Shown piece after piece: positions 1 through 7,486 of a DNA stretch of 64,000 nt. Under the pieces are notes generated by a model that ran no database searches, was not told the DNA's origin, and saw only the letters and a program-made list of their open reading frames with translations. A program made the translations under genes and the position numbers. Position 1 is the stretch's first letter. The number at the start of each line of letters is the position of its first letter. This DNA comes from CAVZCC01 sp963773765 (lineage in GTDB: Bacteria; Actinomycetota; Acidimicrobiia; Acidimicrobiales; Microtrichaceae), in NCBI GenBank assembly GCA_963773765.1, contig CAVZCC010000001.1, positions 1,426,001 through 1,490,000 on the forward strand, given 5' to 3'.

Positions 1-996
1 TCCGCCGGTTGGAACGCGTTGTGGGAGCCGTTGGGGACCCGGTTCGAGTACCTCCCCCTGGCCCGGCGCATCGAGGACCCCGGCGCGTTCATCCGGACCT
101 TCGTCGACCGCCTCCCGGCGTACCCGACGCACGTGAAGGGCCATCCGCCGGGGGCGGTGCTGGCGTTCCTGGGACTGGACCGTCTGGGCCTGTCCGACGC
201 CGGCGTGGCCGCCGTGGTGCTTGCCGTGGCCGCGTCGGCGGCACCGGCGGCCCTCGTCGCGCTGGATCGCGTGGCCGGCCGGGACCCGGCCCGTCGGGCC
301 GCGGCGTTCGTGGGGCTCGCACCCGCCGTGGTGTGGACCGCCACCTCCGCCGATGCCCTGTTCATGGGCGTCGGCTCCTGGGCCGTGGCCCTGGGGGCGG
401 TGGCGGCCACGTCGGACCGGACGCGGACCATGGTGGTGGCCGGGATCGGTTCCGGGTTGGCCGCCGGTGCCTTCCTGACCATGTCCTACGGCGCCGTCAC
501 CCTGCTCGGACCACTGTGGGCGCTGGCCGGGTGGGCGGCGTGGCGGAGGCGGGCGCCGGCCCTGTTCGCCGCGGCCGCCGGGGTCGTCGTGCTCCCCGGT
601 GCCCTCGCGCTGGCCGGCTTCTCCTGGCTCGACGGCCCGGCGGCCACGCGCGCCGCCTACCTGGACGGCGTGGCGCCGGACCGTCCGTACGCGTTCTTCC
701 TGGTGGCGAACCTGGCGGCACTGGCGGTGGCGGTCGGCCCGGCGACGGTGGCGGGAATGGCCTGGCTCCGGGACCGCACGGCCTGGCTCCTGGTGGGTGG
801 CGCACTGGCGGGCGCCGTGGCGGCCGACCTGTCCGGCCTGTCCAAGGGGGAGGTGGAGCGGATCTGGTTGCCGCTGGTCCCGTTCCTGGTCCTGGCCACC
901 GCCGCCGTGCACGGCCGCACGGCCCGGCGGAGCTGGCTGGCGGCCCAGTTGGCCGTGGCGGTGCTCCTGCAGGCCTGGCTGCGGTCACCGTGGTGA
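1..996 (+). CDS. Polytopic membrane protein, 5' end cut by window edge
   Basis: The reading frame is open from base 1 (SAGWNALWEPLG...) to a TGA at 994-996, so the true start lies upstream; an internal TTG at 19 is not a convincing start. The product is strongly hydrophobic with at least six Ala/Val/Leu-rich segments. A loop motif YPTHVKGHPPG near residue 45 resembles the HPPG loop of actinobacterial membrane proteins related to GT39/ArnT-type glycosyltransferases. A transferase role is inference only, because the N-terminal catalytic loop that would decide it is outside the window. The following gene starts 57 bp downstream. Confidence 0.72.
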   Translation, partial: SAGWNALWEPLGTRFEYLPLARRIEDPGAFIRTFVDRLPAYPTHVKGHPPGAVLAFLGLDRLGLSDAGVAAVVLAVAASAAPAALVALDRVAGRDPARRAAAFVGLAPAVVWTATSADALFMGVGSWAVALGAVAATSDRTRTMVVAGIGSGLAAGAFLTMSYGAVTLLGPLWALAGWAAWRRRAPALFAAAAGVVVLPGALALAGFSWLDGPAATRAAYLDGVAPDRPYAFFLVANLAALAVAVGPATVAGMAWLRDRTAWLLVGGALAGAVAADLSGLSKGEVERIWLPLVPFLVLATAAVHGRTARRSWLAAQLAVAVLLQAWLRSPW

Positions 997-1053
997 CCCG
1001 CTCGGCATCCCTCCCGTTGAGCACACGGCCGCGCGCCGGCGCATGATGGTCCG

Positions 1054-1476
1054 ATGAGCATCGCCGACCCGGTCGTGTCCCGGATCCTGCGGTCCCCGCT
1101 GCACGGGTTGATGTCGTCGTCGACGGACCTGGTGCGGTACACGGGCCGGCGGTCCGGCCGGACGTTCACCACGCCGACCCAGTACGCCCGCGACGGGGAT
1201 GACGTGGTCATCCTGGTGGGCCGGCCCGAGACCAAGGTGTGGTGGCGGAACTTCACCGGCGGCGGCGACCTGGAGCTGCTCCTGGCCGGGACCTGGGTAC
1301 CCATGCGGGGAGAGGCGGTGGTCGGCGGGGAACGACCCGACGAGGTGGCGGCCCTGCTGGCGACGTACCTCGACCGCTTCCCCCGGGCCGTCAGGACCCT
1401 GGACGGGGAGACTCCCCAGGCCCGGGCCCGGCATGCCGTGGTGGTCCGGTGTCGTCCCCGCCTCCCCAATTCCTGA
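1054..1476 (+). CDS. DUF385-like F420/flavin split-barrel protein
   Basis: The 140-residue product has the length and layout of the deazaflavin-dependent nitroreductase-like (DUF385) proteins. Near residue 28 it has YTGRRSGRTFTTP, the usual GRRSG...P phosphate/cofactor loop, and it later carries the WWRNFTGGGDLEL segment. Members bind F420 or flavin in a split beta-barrel and reduce varied substrates; the substrate here cannot be told. The ATG at 1054 is preceded by CATGAT six bases upstream, a near-consensus -10 suggesting a leaderless start. It is a stand-alone gene between a membrane protein and an aminotransferase. Confidence 0.8.
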   Translation: MSIADPVVSRILRSPLHGLMSSSTDLVRYTGRRSGRTFTTPTQYARDGDDVVILVGRPETKVWWRNFTGGGDLELLLAGTWVPMRGEAVVGGERPDEVAALLATYLDRFPRAVRTLDGETPQARARHAVVVRCRPRLPNS

Positions 1477-1497
1477 AACGGCAGACCCACCGTTCGG

Positions 1498-1503
1498 TAC
1501 GGT
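1498..1503 (+). promoter_or_regulatory. Leaderless -10 box TACGGT
   Basis: TACGGT ends 7 nt before the ATG at 1511, so transcription should begin at or next to the start codon of the class V aminotransferase. Confidence 0.5.
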
Positions 1504-1510
1504 CCCGTGC

Positions 1511-2707
1511 ATGCCGGATCCCGGGACGATCGACGTGGAGCGACTGCGGGCCGAGACCCCGGGGCTGGCGGATCGCATCCACCTGAACCATGCCGGCTCG
1601 TCCCCGTCGCCCACCCCGGTGCTGCGCCGTGTGGTGGAGCACCTGGAGCTGGAGGCCGCGATCGGCGGGTACGAGGCGGCCGAGCAGCGGGCCGGCGCCA
1701 TGGAGGACGTCTACCGGTCCGTCGCCACCCTGCTGGGCGCGTCGCCGTCCGAGGTGGCGCTCACCCAGAGCGCGTCGGATGCCTGGGAGCGGGCCTTCTG
1801 GGCCCTGCCACTGGCGGAGGGGGACGTGGTCCTCACCTCCCGGGCCGAGTACGTCTCCAACGCGCTCAGCCTGCTGCTGGCCCGGGAGCGACGGGGCATC
1901 CGGGTGGAGGTCGTGCCCGACGACGAGTGGGGCCAGTTGGACGTGACGGCGCTGGCGGCGCGCATCGACGATCCTGCCGTGCGGTTGGTGGCGGTCTCCC
2001 ACGTGCCGTCCCAGGGTGGGCTGGTCAACCCCGCCCCGGAGATCGGCGCCCTGTGCCGCAGCGCCGGGGTGCCGTTCCTCCTGGACGCCTGCCAGTCCGT
2101 GGGACAGCTCCCCACCCTGGTCCAGGACCTGGGGTGTGACCTGTTGTCGGCCACCGGCCGCAAGTACCTGCGTGCACCCCGGGGGACCGGGTTCCTGTAC
2201 GTGCGTGACGGGTTCCTGGACCAGATGGCCCCGGCCACGATCGATGCCGGGTCCGCCGTCTGGACCGCCCCGGATCGGTACGAGTTGATGCCCGGGGCGC
2301 GGCGGTTCGAGGGCTGGGAGCGGAGCTGGGCCGGCCTCCTGGGGCTCGGCGCGGCCGTCGACTATGCGCTGGAGGTGGGCCTGGAGGCCATCGCCGGTCG
2401 TGTGGGGCCGATGGCCGACGGCTTCCGGGCCGGACTCGAGGCCATCCCCGGTGTGCGGGTCCATGACCTGGGGCGCAGGCGGTGCGGCATCGTCACCTTC
2501 ACCAAGGACGGCCACCGTCCGGAGGACCTGCGACGGTCCCTGGCCGCAGCCGGCGTCAACGTGTGGACCACTCCCGCGTTCTCGGCCCAGTTCGACCTCC
2601 CGTCCCGGGGACTGGACGAGGTGGTGCGGGCGTCGTTGCACTACACGACCACCCACCACGAGCTGGAACGGGTCCTGGCACTCGTGGCCGGCTCCACCGC
2701 CGGCTGA
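1511..2707 (+). CDS. Class V aminotransferase (cysteine desulfurase-like fold)
   Basis: This is a 398-residue PLP enzyme of aminotransferase class V. LLDACQ (Asp192, Gln195) supplies the Asp that contacts the pyridine nitrogen of PLP, and the Schiff-base Lys is Lys218 in ATGRKYLRAPRGTGF. The N-terminal LNHAGSSP motif matches the NH.G entry seen in kynureninase- and EgtE-like members. Length is normal. I chose the ATG at 1511 because the fold begins just after it and a -10 box sits 7 nt upstream; the open frame continues upstream to 1199 but inside the preceding gene. Substrate is unknown. The flavin reductase follows after 18 bp and is probably cotranscribed. Confidence 0.87.
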   Translation: MPDPGTIDVERLRAETPGLADRIHLNHAGSSPSPTPVLRRVVEHLELEAAIGGYEAAEQRAGAMEDVYRSVATLLGASPSEVALTQSASDAWERAFWALPLAEGDVVLTSRAEYVSNALSLLLARERRGIRVEVVPDDEWGQLDVTALAARIDDPAVRLVAVSHVPSQGGLVNPAPEIGALCRSAGVPFLLDACQSVGQLPTLVQDLGCDLLSATGRKYLRAPRGTGFLYVRDGFLDQMAPATIDAGSAVWTAPDRYELMPGARRFEGWERSWAGLLGLGAAVDYALEVGLEAIAGRVGPMADGFRAGLEAIPGVRVHDLGRRRCGIVTFTKDGHRPEDLRRSLAAAGVNVWTTPAFSAQFDLPSRGLDEVVRASLHYTTTHHELERVLALVAGSTAG

Positions 2708-2725
2708 TCCCAAGGAGGCCGACCG

Positions 2726-3232
2726 ATGCAGGAGCCGACGACCTCTCCCGGCACCGAGCCGTTCCAGGAGGTGGTGGCGGGGCTGGACGTCCCGATGTTC
2801 GTGGTCACCGCCGCATCGGGAGGGGAACGCAGCGGGTGCCTGGTGGGGTTCAGCACACAGACCAGCATCGACCCACCCCGGTTCCTGGTCTGCATCTCCA
2901 GGGCCAACCACACGTTCGGCGTGGCCATGGCCGCCGACGTGCTGGGCGTGCACCTGCTCCGGGCCGGCGACCACGCCATGGCCGAACGGTTCGGCGCCCG
3001 GACCGGCGACCACGTGGACAAGTTCGCCGGGTTGGACGTGGCCGACGGCCCCGGCGGCGCGCCGGTGCTGGGCGGCCTCGACTGGTTCGCGGGCCGGGTG
3101 CTCGCCCGTTGGGACGGCGGCGACCACGTCGCCTGCCTGCTGGAGCCGTTCGCCGGTGCCGTGCTGCGGGGTGACGACGCCCCGCTCGGGTACCAGGACG
3201 TCACCGATGTGGATCCGGCCCACCCGGCCTGA
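2726..3232 (+). CDS. Flavin reductase-like domain protein
   Basis: The 168-residue product matches the flavin-reductase-like split-barrel family: TAASGG...CLVGFSTQTSIDPPRFLVCIS near the N-terminus is the FMN-binding region, with FAGLDV...GAPVLGGLDWFAGRV later. Such proteins reduce FMN or FAD with NAD(P)H, often for a partner monooxygenase, or act as FMN-binding oxidoreductases. No monooxygenase partner is adjacent; the only neighbour is the class V aminotransferase 18 bp upstream. An AAGGAGG Shine-Dalgarno lies 6-8 nt before the ATG. The stop codon is embedded in the first unit of a 25-bp tandem repeat. Confidence 0.85.
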   Translation: MQEPTTSPGTEPFQEVVAGLDVPMFVVTAASGGERSGCLVGFSTQTSIDPPRFLVCISRANHTFGVAMAADVLGVHLLRAGDHAMAERFGARTGDHVDKFAGLDVADGPGGAPVLGGLDWFAGRVLARWDGGDHVACLLEPFAGAVLRGDDAPLGYQDVTDVDPAHPA

Positions 3233-3310
3233 GGGAACGACGGCCCACCCGGCCTGAGGGAACGACCGCCCACCCGGCCTGAGGGAACGACCGCCCACCC
3301 GGCCCGAGGG
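3221..3310. repeat. 25-bp direct tandem repeat, about 3.5 copies
   Basis: Units begin at 3221, 3246, 3271 and 3296 with period 25 and core CACCCGGCCTGAGGGAACGA. The first unit encodes the last three residues and TGA stop of the flavin reductase; the last unit has degenerated to CCCGAGGGGG. Units are contiguous with no spacers, so this is not a CRISPR. It fills the convergent gap before the ADH gene. Confidence 0.9.
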
Positions 3311-3323
3311 GGTGGGTCGGCCG

Positions 3324-4319
3324 TCAGGGGATCAGGACCACCGACCCGTCGACGCTCCCCGCGTCCAGGTCGCCCAACGCAGCGGCCGCGTCGGACAGCG
3401 GCCGGTCCTCGTGGCGGGTCACGATCGGGATCTCCGCCGCCAGCGCCAGGAACTCCCGGGCGTCGGCCCGGGTGACGTTGGCCACGCTGCGGACCTGGCG
3501 CTCCCACCACAGGAGCTCGTAGGGGAACTCCGGGACCCGGTCCAGGTGGATGGCGTTCACGGCCACCACCCCGCCGCGGTCGAGCGACCGGAGTGCGAAC
3601 ACGATGGCGTCGCCCACCGGCGCGGTGGTGATGGCGGCATCGAGGGGCCGGGGCGGTGCCTCGTCGAAGTCGCCGGCCCAGGCCGCCCCGAGCTCCCGTG
3701 CCACCGACCGCTCCCGCTCCGACCGGGTGCAGACGAACACCTCGATCCCCCGGTGCACCGCGACCTGGATCACGATCGATGCGGAGGCGCCGAAGCCGAA
3801 CAGGCCCAGCCGCTGCCCGGGCCGGACCCCGCACACGCCCAGGGACCGATAGCCGATGACCCCGGCGCACAGCAGCGGGGCCAGGTCCGCGTCGGCCGGT
3901 CCGGCCGGGAGGGGGTGCACGAAGTCGGCCCGGGCCGTGACCAGCTCGGCGTAGCCGCCGTCGCGGTCCCAGCCGGTGAAGGTGGCGTCCTCGCACAGGT
4001 TCTCGTCACCCCGGGCGCAGAACCGACAGTGGCCGCAGGTGCCGGCCAACCAGGTGATGCCGACCCGGTCCCCGAGGCCCGGCCTGGTGACCCCGGACCC
4101 GAGGGCCACCACCCGACCCACCACCTGGTGGCCCGGGACCACGGGCACCCGGTGGGCCGGGAGGTCCCCGGTGCACAGCTGCAGGTCGGTCCGGCACACC
4201 CCACAGGCCGCCACCTGGACCAGCACCTCCCCCGGTCCCGGCCGAGGTGCAGGCACCTCGACGAGCTCCAGCGGCGAACCGGGCAGCGGTCCTGGCCGGT
4301 CCAGTCGTGCCGCCCGCAC
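3324..4319 (-). CDS. Zinc-dependent medium-chain alcohol dehydrogenase
   Basis: The 331-residue product is an MDR-family alcohol dehydrogenase. ACGVCRTDLQL near residue 35 gives the catalytic-zinc Cys; GTCGHCRFCARGDENLC supplies the four Cys of the structural zinc site; GLFGFGASASI is the Rossmann nucleotide loop. The usual GHE motif reads GHQ. It should oxidise an alcohol or reduce an aldehyde with NAD(P); the layout resembles mycobacterial AdhA-type enzymes. The GTG start at 4319 lies 3 nt downstream of the stop of the YihY-family gene, so the two form an operon. Confidence 0.88.
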   Translation of the reverse strand: MRAARLDRPGPLPGSPLELVEVPAPRPGPGEVLVQVAACGVCRTDLQLCTGDLPAHRVPVVPGHQVVGRVVALGSGVTRPGLGDRVGITWLAGTCGHCRFCARGDENLCEDATFTGWDRDGGYAELVTARADFVHPLPAGPADADLAPLLCAGVIGYRSLGVCGVRPGQRLGLFGFGASASIVIQVAVHRGIEVFVCTRSERERSVARELGAAWAGDFDEAPPRPLDAAITTAPVGDAIVFALRSLDRGGVVAVNAIHLDRVPEFPYELLWWERQVRSVANVTRADAREFLALAAEIPIVTRHEDRPLSDAAAALGDLDAGSVDGSVVLIP

Positions 4320-4322
4320 CGG

Positions 4323-5384
4323 TCAACCCCGTCCGCGGTCGTCGGCCGCCGGCCGGGCCGGGTCCGTGTCGGGTCCTCGGTCCTGTCCGGCATCGTCCGG
4401 GCCGGCCGCTGCCTCGTCCTCGACCTCGGGCCGGTCCGAGAAGCGGAACAGCCGGGGGTCGATGGGCGAGTAGTTCCGCAGGCCGCGGGCATGGCGGTCC
4501 CACAGCGTGGCGTTCAACATCGCGGCACCCACGATGGCCCGGCCCCAGATGAACAGCCACAACAGGGCCACCATCGCCACCCCGATCGGGCCGTAGGTGG
4601 ACGTCATGCGGTTCACCCGTCCCACCAGGTAGAAGACCGTGAAGGCGTGGAGCCCCTGGGAGGCCACCCCGACCACGACCGCACCGGGGATGAGCGCGGT
4701 CCACGGGGCGTCGTCGGCCCGGGGCAGCAGGAGCTGCACCCCCATCCAGGCCGCGGCGATCCCCACCCCGATGACCAGCGACACGCTGAGCCCACCGCCG
4801 GGCGTGCGGGACCGCAGCCACTGCGCGCCGAGGGAGACCGCCACCACGCCCGCGACCACCCCGACCCCGACGAGGGTCATCACCACCTGGTTGCGGACGG
4901 GCCGACGGGGCAGGCGCCAGGCCAACAGGTGCACGATCCGGAGCGACTTCGACAGGGAACGCACCGCCACCACCAGTGCGCCGAGCCCGACCGCGAGCGT
5001 GACCCAACGGCCCCGCTCGGCCGTCTGGCCCACGTTGACCATCGCGTCGACCATGGCATCGGACATGTCCGCGGCCTGGCCGATGTCACCCGGCCCGGAT
5101 GACTCGCTGGCGCTGATGAAGCCGAGCCCGGAGTAGAGGACCAGCACCAGTGGGATGGCCACCAGGAACAGGCGGAAGGCGATCGCACCGGCCAGGAGGC
5201 TCCCACCGGTGGCGCTGTCCCGCTCGTAGGTCTCGAAGCCGGCATCGATGATGGGGGTCTCCGGGCGGGCCGCCTCCACCCGCGTCCACGCCTCCTCCGC
5301 CTGGTGACGGGCCCGGGCCAGCCGGCTCTCCTCCGGTGCCGTGTCCGGCGTCCCGGTCTCGTCGGGTGGTGGCGTCCCTGTCAC
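4323..5384 (-). CDS. YihY/BrkB-family integral membrane protein
   Basis: The 353-residue protein has the YihY/virulence-factor-BrkB architecture: a cytoplasmic N-terminus of about 60 residues, then GGSLLAGAIAFRLFLVAIPL, several more membrane segments and the conserved C-terminal STYGPIGVAMVALLWLFIWG. The tail is acidic and Pro/Asp-rich. Family members are inner-membrane proteins of unsettled function (the old RNase BN label is wrong). It starts with GTG at 5384; CACACT seven bases upstream is a near-consensus leaderless -10. The ADH gene follows almost without a gap. Confidence 0.88.
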   Translation of the reverse strand: MTGTPPPDETGTPDTAPEESRLARARHQAEEAWTRVEAARPETPIIDAGFETYERDSATGGSLLAGAIAFRLFLVAIPLVLVLYSGLGFISASESSGPGDIGQAADMSDAMVDAMVNVGQTAERGRWVTLAVGLGALVVAVRSLSKSLRIVHLLAWRLPRRPVRNQVVMTLVGVGVVAGVVAVSLGAQWLRSRTPGGGLSVSLVIGVGIAAAWMGVQLLLPRADDAPWTALIPGAVVVGVASQGLHAFTVFYLVGRVNRMTSTYGPIGVAMVALLWLFIWGRAIVGAAMLNATLWDRHARGLRNYSPIDPRLFRFSDRPEVEDEAAAGPDDAGQDRGPDTDPARPAADDRGRG

Positions 5385-5414
5385 GGGGACGAGTGTGGCA
5401 CGGCTGGAACGGTC

Positions 5415-6824
5415 TCAGTCCAGCAGCACCCGCTCGCCGTGGCGGGGCACCACGACGCACCAGTCCAGCCGGTCCACCAGCCGGCGCTGCAGCGCCGCCG
5501 AGGCCTCCGGTTCACCGTGCACCACATGGACGGTGTCCGGCTCGCCGTCGGCCGAGGCCACCCAGTCGGCCAGCTCACCGGCGTCCGCGTGCACCGACAG
5601 GCCGTCGAACTGCTGGACCTCGGCCCGCACCGGCCACCACCGTCCCAGCATCTTGAGCTGGCGCTCCCCCGCGGCCAACCGCGCCCCGCGCGTGCCGGGG
5701 GCCTGGTAGCCGACCAGGGCGACGGCGTTGCGTTCGTCCGGCAGGGTTGCGGCCAGGTGGTGCACGACCCGGCCCCCCGTCGCCATCCCGGAGGCGGACA
5801 CGATGATCGCCGGTTCGTCCGACTCGTCCACCCGGCGGGACCACTGGGCGTCGGTGACCTCCACCAGGGTGCCCGTGTCGAACGGGTCCCCGCCGTCGAG
5901 GAGTTCGGGACGGAACTCGGTGGACCGCTCCAGGAAGGCCCTGCGGTAGACGTTCAGGGCCCGCTGGGCCATGGGCGAGTCCACGATCACCGGGACGGCG
6001 GGGATGGCACCGGACCCCATGAGGGTGCGCAGGTGGTGGAGCACGACCTCGGTCCGGTCCACGGCGAACGCCGGCACCACGACCTTCCCGCCCCGCTCCA
6101 CGGTGCGGCGGACCAGGTCGCCCAGCCGTTCGACCACACCCTCGTCGTGGTGGTCGCGGTCCCCGTAGGTGGACTCCACCAGCAGGACATCGGCGTGGCC
6201 GGGAGGTTCCGGCGGCGCCAGCAGCGGGTGGTGGGGCCGACCCAGGTCGCCGGACACCACCAGGGTCCGGCCGCCGGGCAGGGTCAGGTGGGCCGACGCG
6301 GAACCCAGGATGTGCCCGGCCCGACGGAATCCGAGGAGGACCCCGCCGGGCAGTTCCACCGACGTCCCGTCGGGGACGGCCACGAACTGGCCCAGCACCC
6401 CGAACGCGTCCGACTCCGTGAACAACGGCAGGGCCGGCGCGTGCTTGGAGTACCCGTGCCGGTTGGCGTCCGACGCGTCCTCCTCCTGGAGGCGACCGGC
6501 GTCGGGGAGCACGATGCCGGCCAGGTCCACGGTGTGGGGGGTGGCGTACACGGGCCCGGTGAAGCCCCGGCGTCGGTGGCCCCCCTGGCCCCCGGTGCTG
6601 CCCGCCCCCAGCGCGGGCAGGTACCCGACGTGGTCCACGTGGGCGTGGGTGATGACCACGGCGTCGATGCGGTCCGGGTCGACCGGGAAGGGCTCCCAGT
6701 TCCGCCGCCGCAACTCCCGCCGGCCCTGGTACAGGCCGCAGTCCACCAGGATCCGGGCGTCCCCCACCTCCACCAGGAAGCGGCTCCCGGTCACGGTCCC
6801 GGTGGCGCCCAGGAAGGTGAGCAC
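5415..6824 (-). CDS. Metallo-beta-lactamase/beta-CASP RNA-processing-like protein
   Basis: This protein joins a metallo-beta-lactamase domain to a beta-CASP insert, as in CPSF73/YsgH-type nucleases. Visible motifs in order are FLGATGTVTGS, HAHVDHVG (zinc ligands), AGHILGSA, VVSGDLG, LLVESTYGDRDH, SASGMATGGRV and the C-terminal HADAGEL and VHGEPEAS motifs. The role is probably RNA endo- or exonuclease. I placed the start at GTG 6824 because the fold begins there and gives the usual length near 470. A longer open frame from ATG 6965 would add a 47-residue Arg/Asp-rich leader encoded by short repeats, which looks non-coding. Confidence 0.85.
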   Translation of the reverse strand: MLTFLGATGTVTGSRFLVEVGDARILVDCGLYQGRRELRRRNWEPFPVDPDRIDAVVITHAHVDHVGYLPALGAGSTGGQGGHRRRGFTGPVYATPHTVDLAGIVLPDAGRLQEEDASDANRHGYSKHAPALPLFTESDAFGVLGQFVAVPDGTSVELPGGVLLGFRRAGHILGSASAHLTLPGGRTLVVSGDLGRPHHPLLAPPEPPGHADVLLVESTYGDRDHHDEGVVERLGDLVRRTVERGGKVVVPAFAVDRTEVVLHHLRTLMGSGAIPAVPVIVDSPMAQRALNVYRRAFLERSTEFRPELLDGGDPFDTGTLVEVTDAQWSRRVDESDEPAIIVSASGMATGGRVVHHLAATLPDERNAVALVGYQAPGTRGARLAAGERQLKMLGRWWPVRAEVQQFDGLSVHADAGELADWVASADGEPDTVHVVHGEPEASAALQRRLVDRLDWCVVVPRHGERVLLD

Positions 6825-6865
6825 CGCGGGCAGCTGGGCCGGGACCACCCGCCCGGTGGGCACGG

Positions 6866-6935
6866 TCACGCCCGGCACTGCCACACCCGGACCGTCACAC
6901 CCGGACCGGTCACACCGGAACCGGTCCCAGCGGAT
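6866..6935. repeat. Short imperfect repeats upstream of the beta-CASP gene
   Basis: The sequence repeats CACACCCGGACCG- and CGGACCGGTCACAC-like words about every 10-17 bp between the start of the beta-CASP gene and the divergent SnoaL gene. If translated on the minus strand it gives an odd Arg/Asp/Cys-rich leader. I think it is intergenic. Confidence 0.5.
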
Positions 6936-6989
6936 TCGGTCGGGCCGGACTCGTTCGCCATGCACCGATCATGCCGCACCAGCGCTCGC

Positions 6990-6995
6990 TACCCT
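6990..6995 (+). promoter_or_regulatory. Leaderless -10 box TACCCT
   Basis: TACCCT ends 8 nt before ATG 7004 and supports that start over the in-frame ATG at 6971, which lies upstream of the box. Confidence 0.55.
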
Positions 6996-7003
6996 GCCCC
7001 GCC

Positions 7004-7447
7004 ATGAGCGACGCACCGCGAGCAGACACCCCCGACGCCAACCGGGCGGTCATCGAGGCCTTCTGGGAGGACCTGTTCCGACGGGACTTCGACGCCGTGG
7101 GAGCGTGGTTCACACCGGACGGCCACTACACCGACGTGCCGGCACCGGAGGAGGGGGCGTTCGGGCCTGCCGAGATCGCAGCGCGGCTGCGCCTGGGCCT
7201 GGAGCCGCTGGCGGCCTACGAGCACGTCCCGGGATGGCGCATCGTCGCCGAGGGCGACACCGTCATCACCGAGCACGTGGAGCGGTGGACCTGGGACAGC
7301 GGCGAGACGGTGGACCTGCCCTTCGTCTCGGTCTTCCAGCTGCGCGACGGCCGGATCGTGCGGTGGTGGGACTACTGGGACCTGGCCACGCTCATGAACG
7401 CCGCACCCGCGGCGTGGGTCGAGCACATCATGGTGGGCTACAAGTAG
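7004..7447 (+). CDS. SnoaL/limonene-epoxide-hydrolase-like protein
   Basis: The 147-residue product has the cone-shaped NTF2-like fold signature: ANRAVIEAFWEDLFRRDFDAVGAWF...GHYTDVPAPEEGAFGPAEI at the N-terminus and VFQLRDGRIVRWWDYWDLATL near the C-terminus. This pattern is typical of limonene-1,2-epoxide hydrolase-like and SnoaL-like enzymes. An Asp-Arg-Asp catalytic set could be present but cannot be assigned by eye. A hydrolase or isomerase role on a small hydrophobic molecule is inference. The start is ATG 7004. Confidence 0.82.
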   Translation: MSDAPRADTPDANRAVIEAFWEDLFRRDFDAVGAWFTPDGHYTDVPAPEEGAFGPAEIAARLRLGLEPLAAYEHVPGWRIVAEGDTVITEHVERWTWDSGETVDLPFVSVFQLRDGRIVRWWDYWDLATLMNAAPAAWVEHIMVGYK

Positions 7448-7479
7448 CGGTCCGTCGACCGGCCGGCCCGCCCGGACCG
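7448..7479. terminator. Possible convergent terminator stem
   Basis: CGGTCCG (7448-7454) and CGGACCG (7473-7479) can pair around an 18-nt GC-rich loop, directly after the SnoaL gene stop and before the convergent OYE gene stop. No T-tract is present. Confidence 0.3.
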
Positions 7480-7486
7480 GGGCCGT

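Noticed and set aside
3221..3310. CRISPR array
   Set aside because: The 25-bp units are contiguous direct repeats with no spacers and no cas genes nearby.
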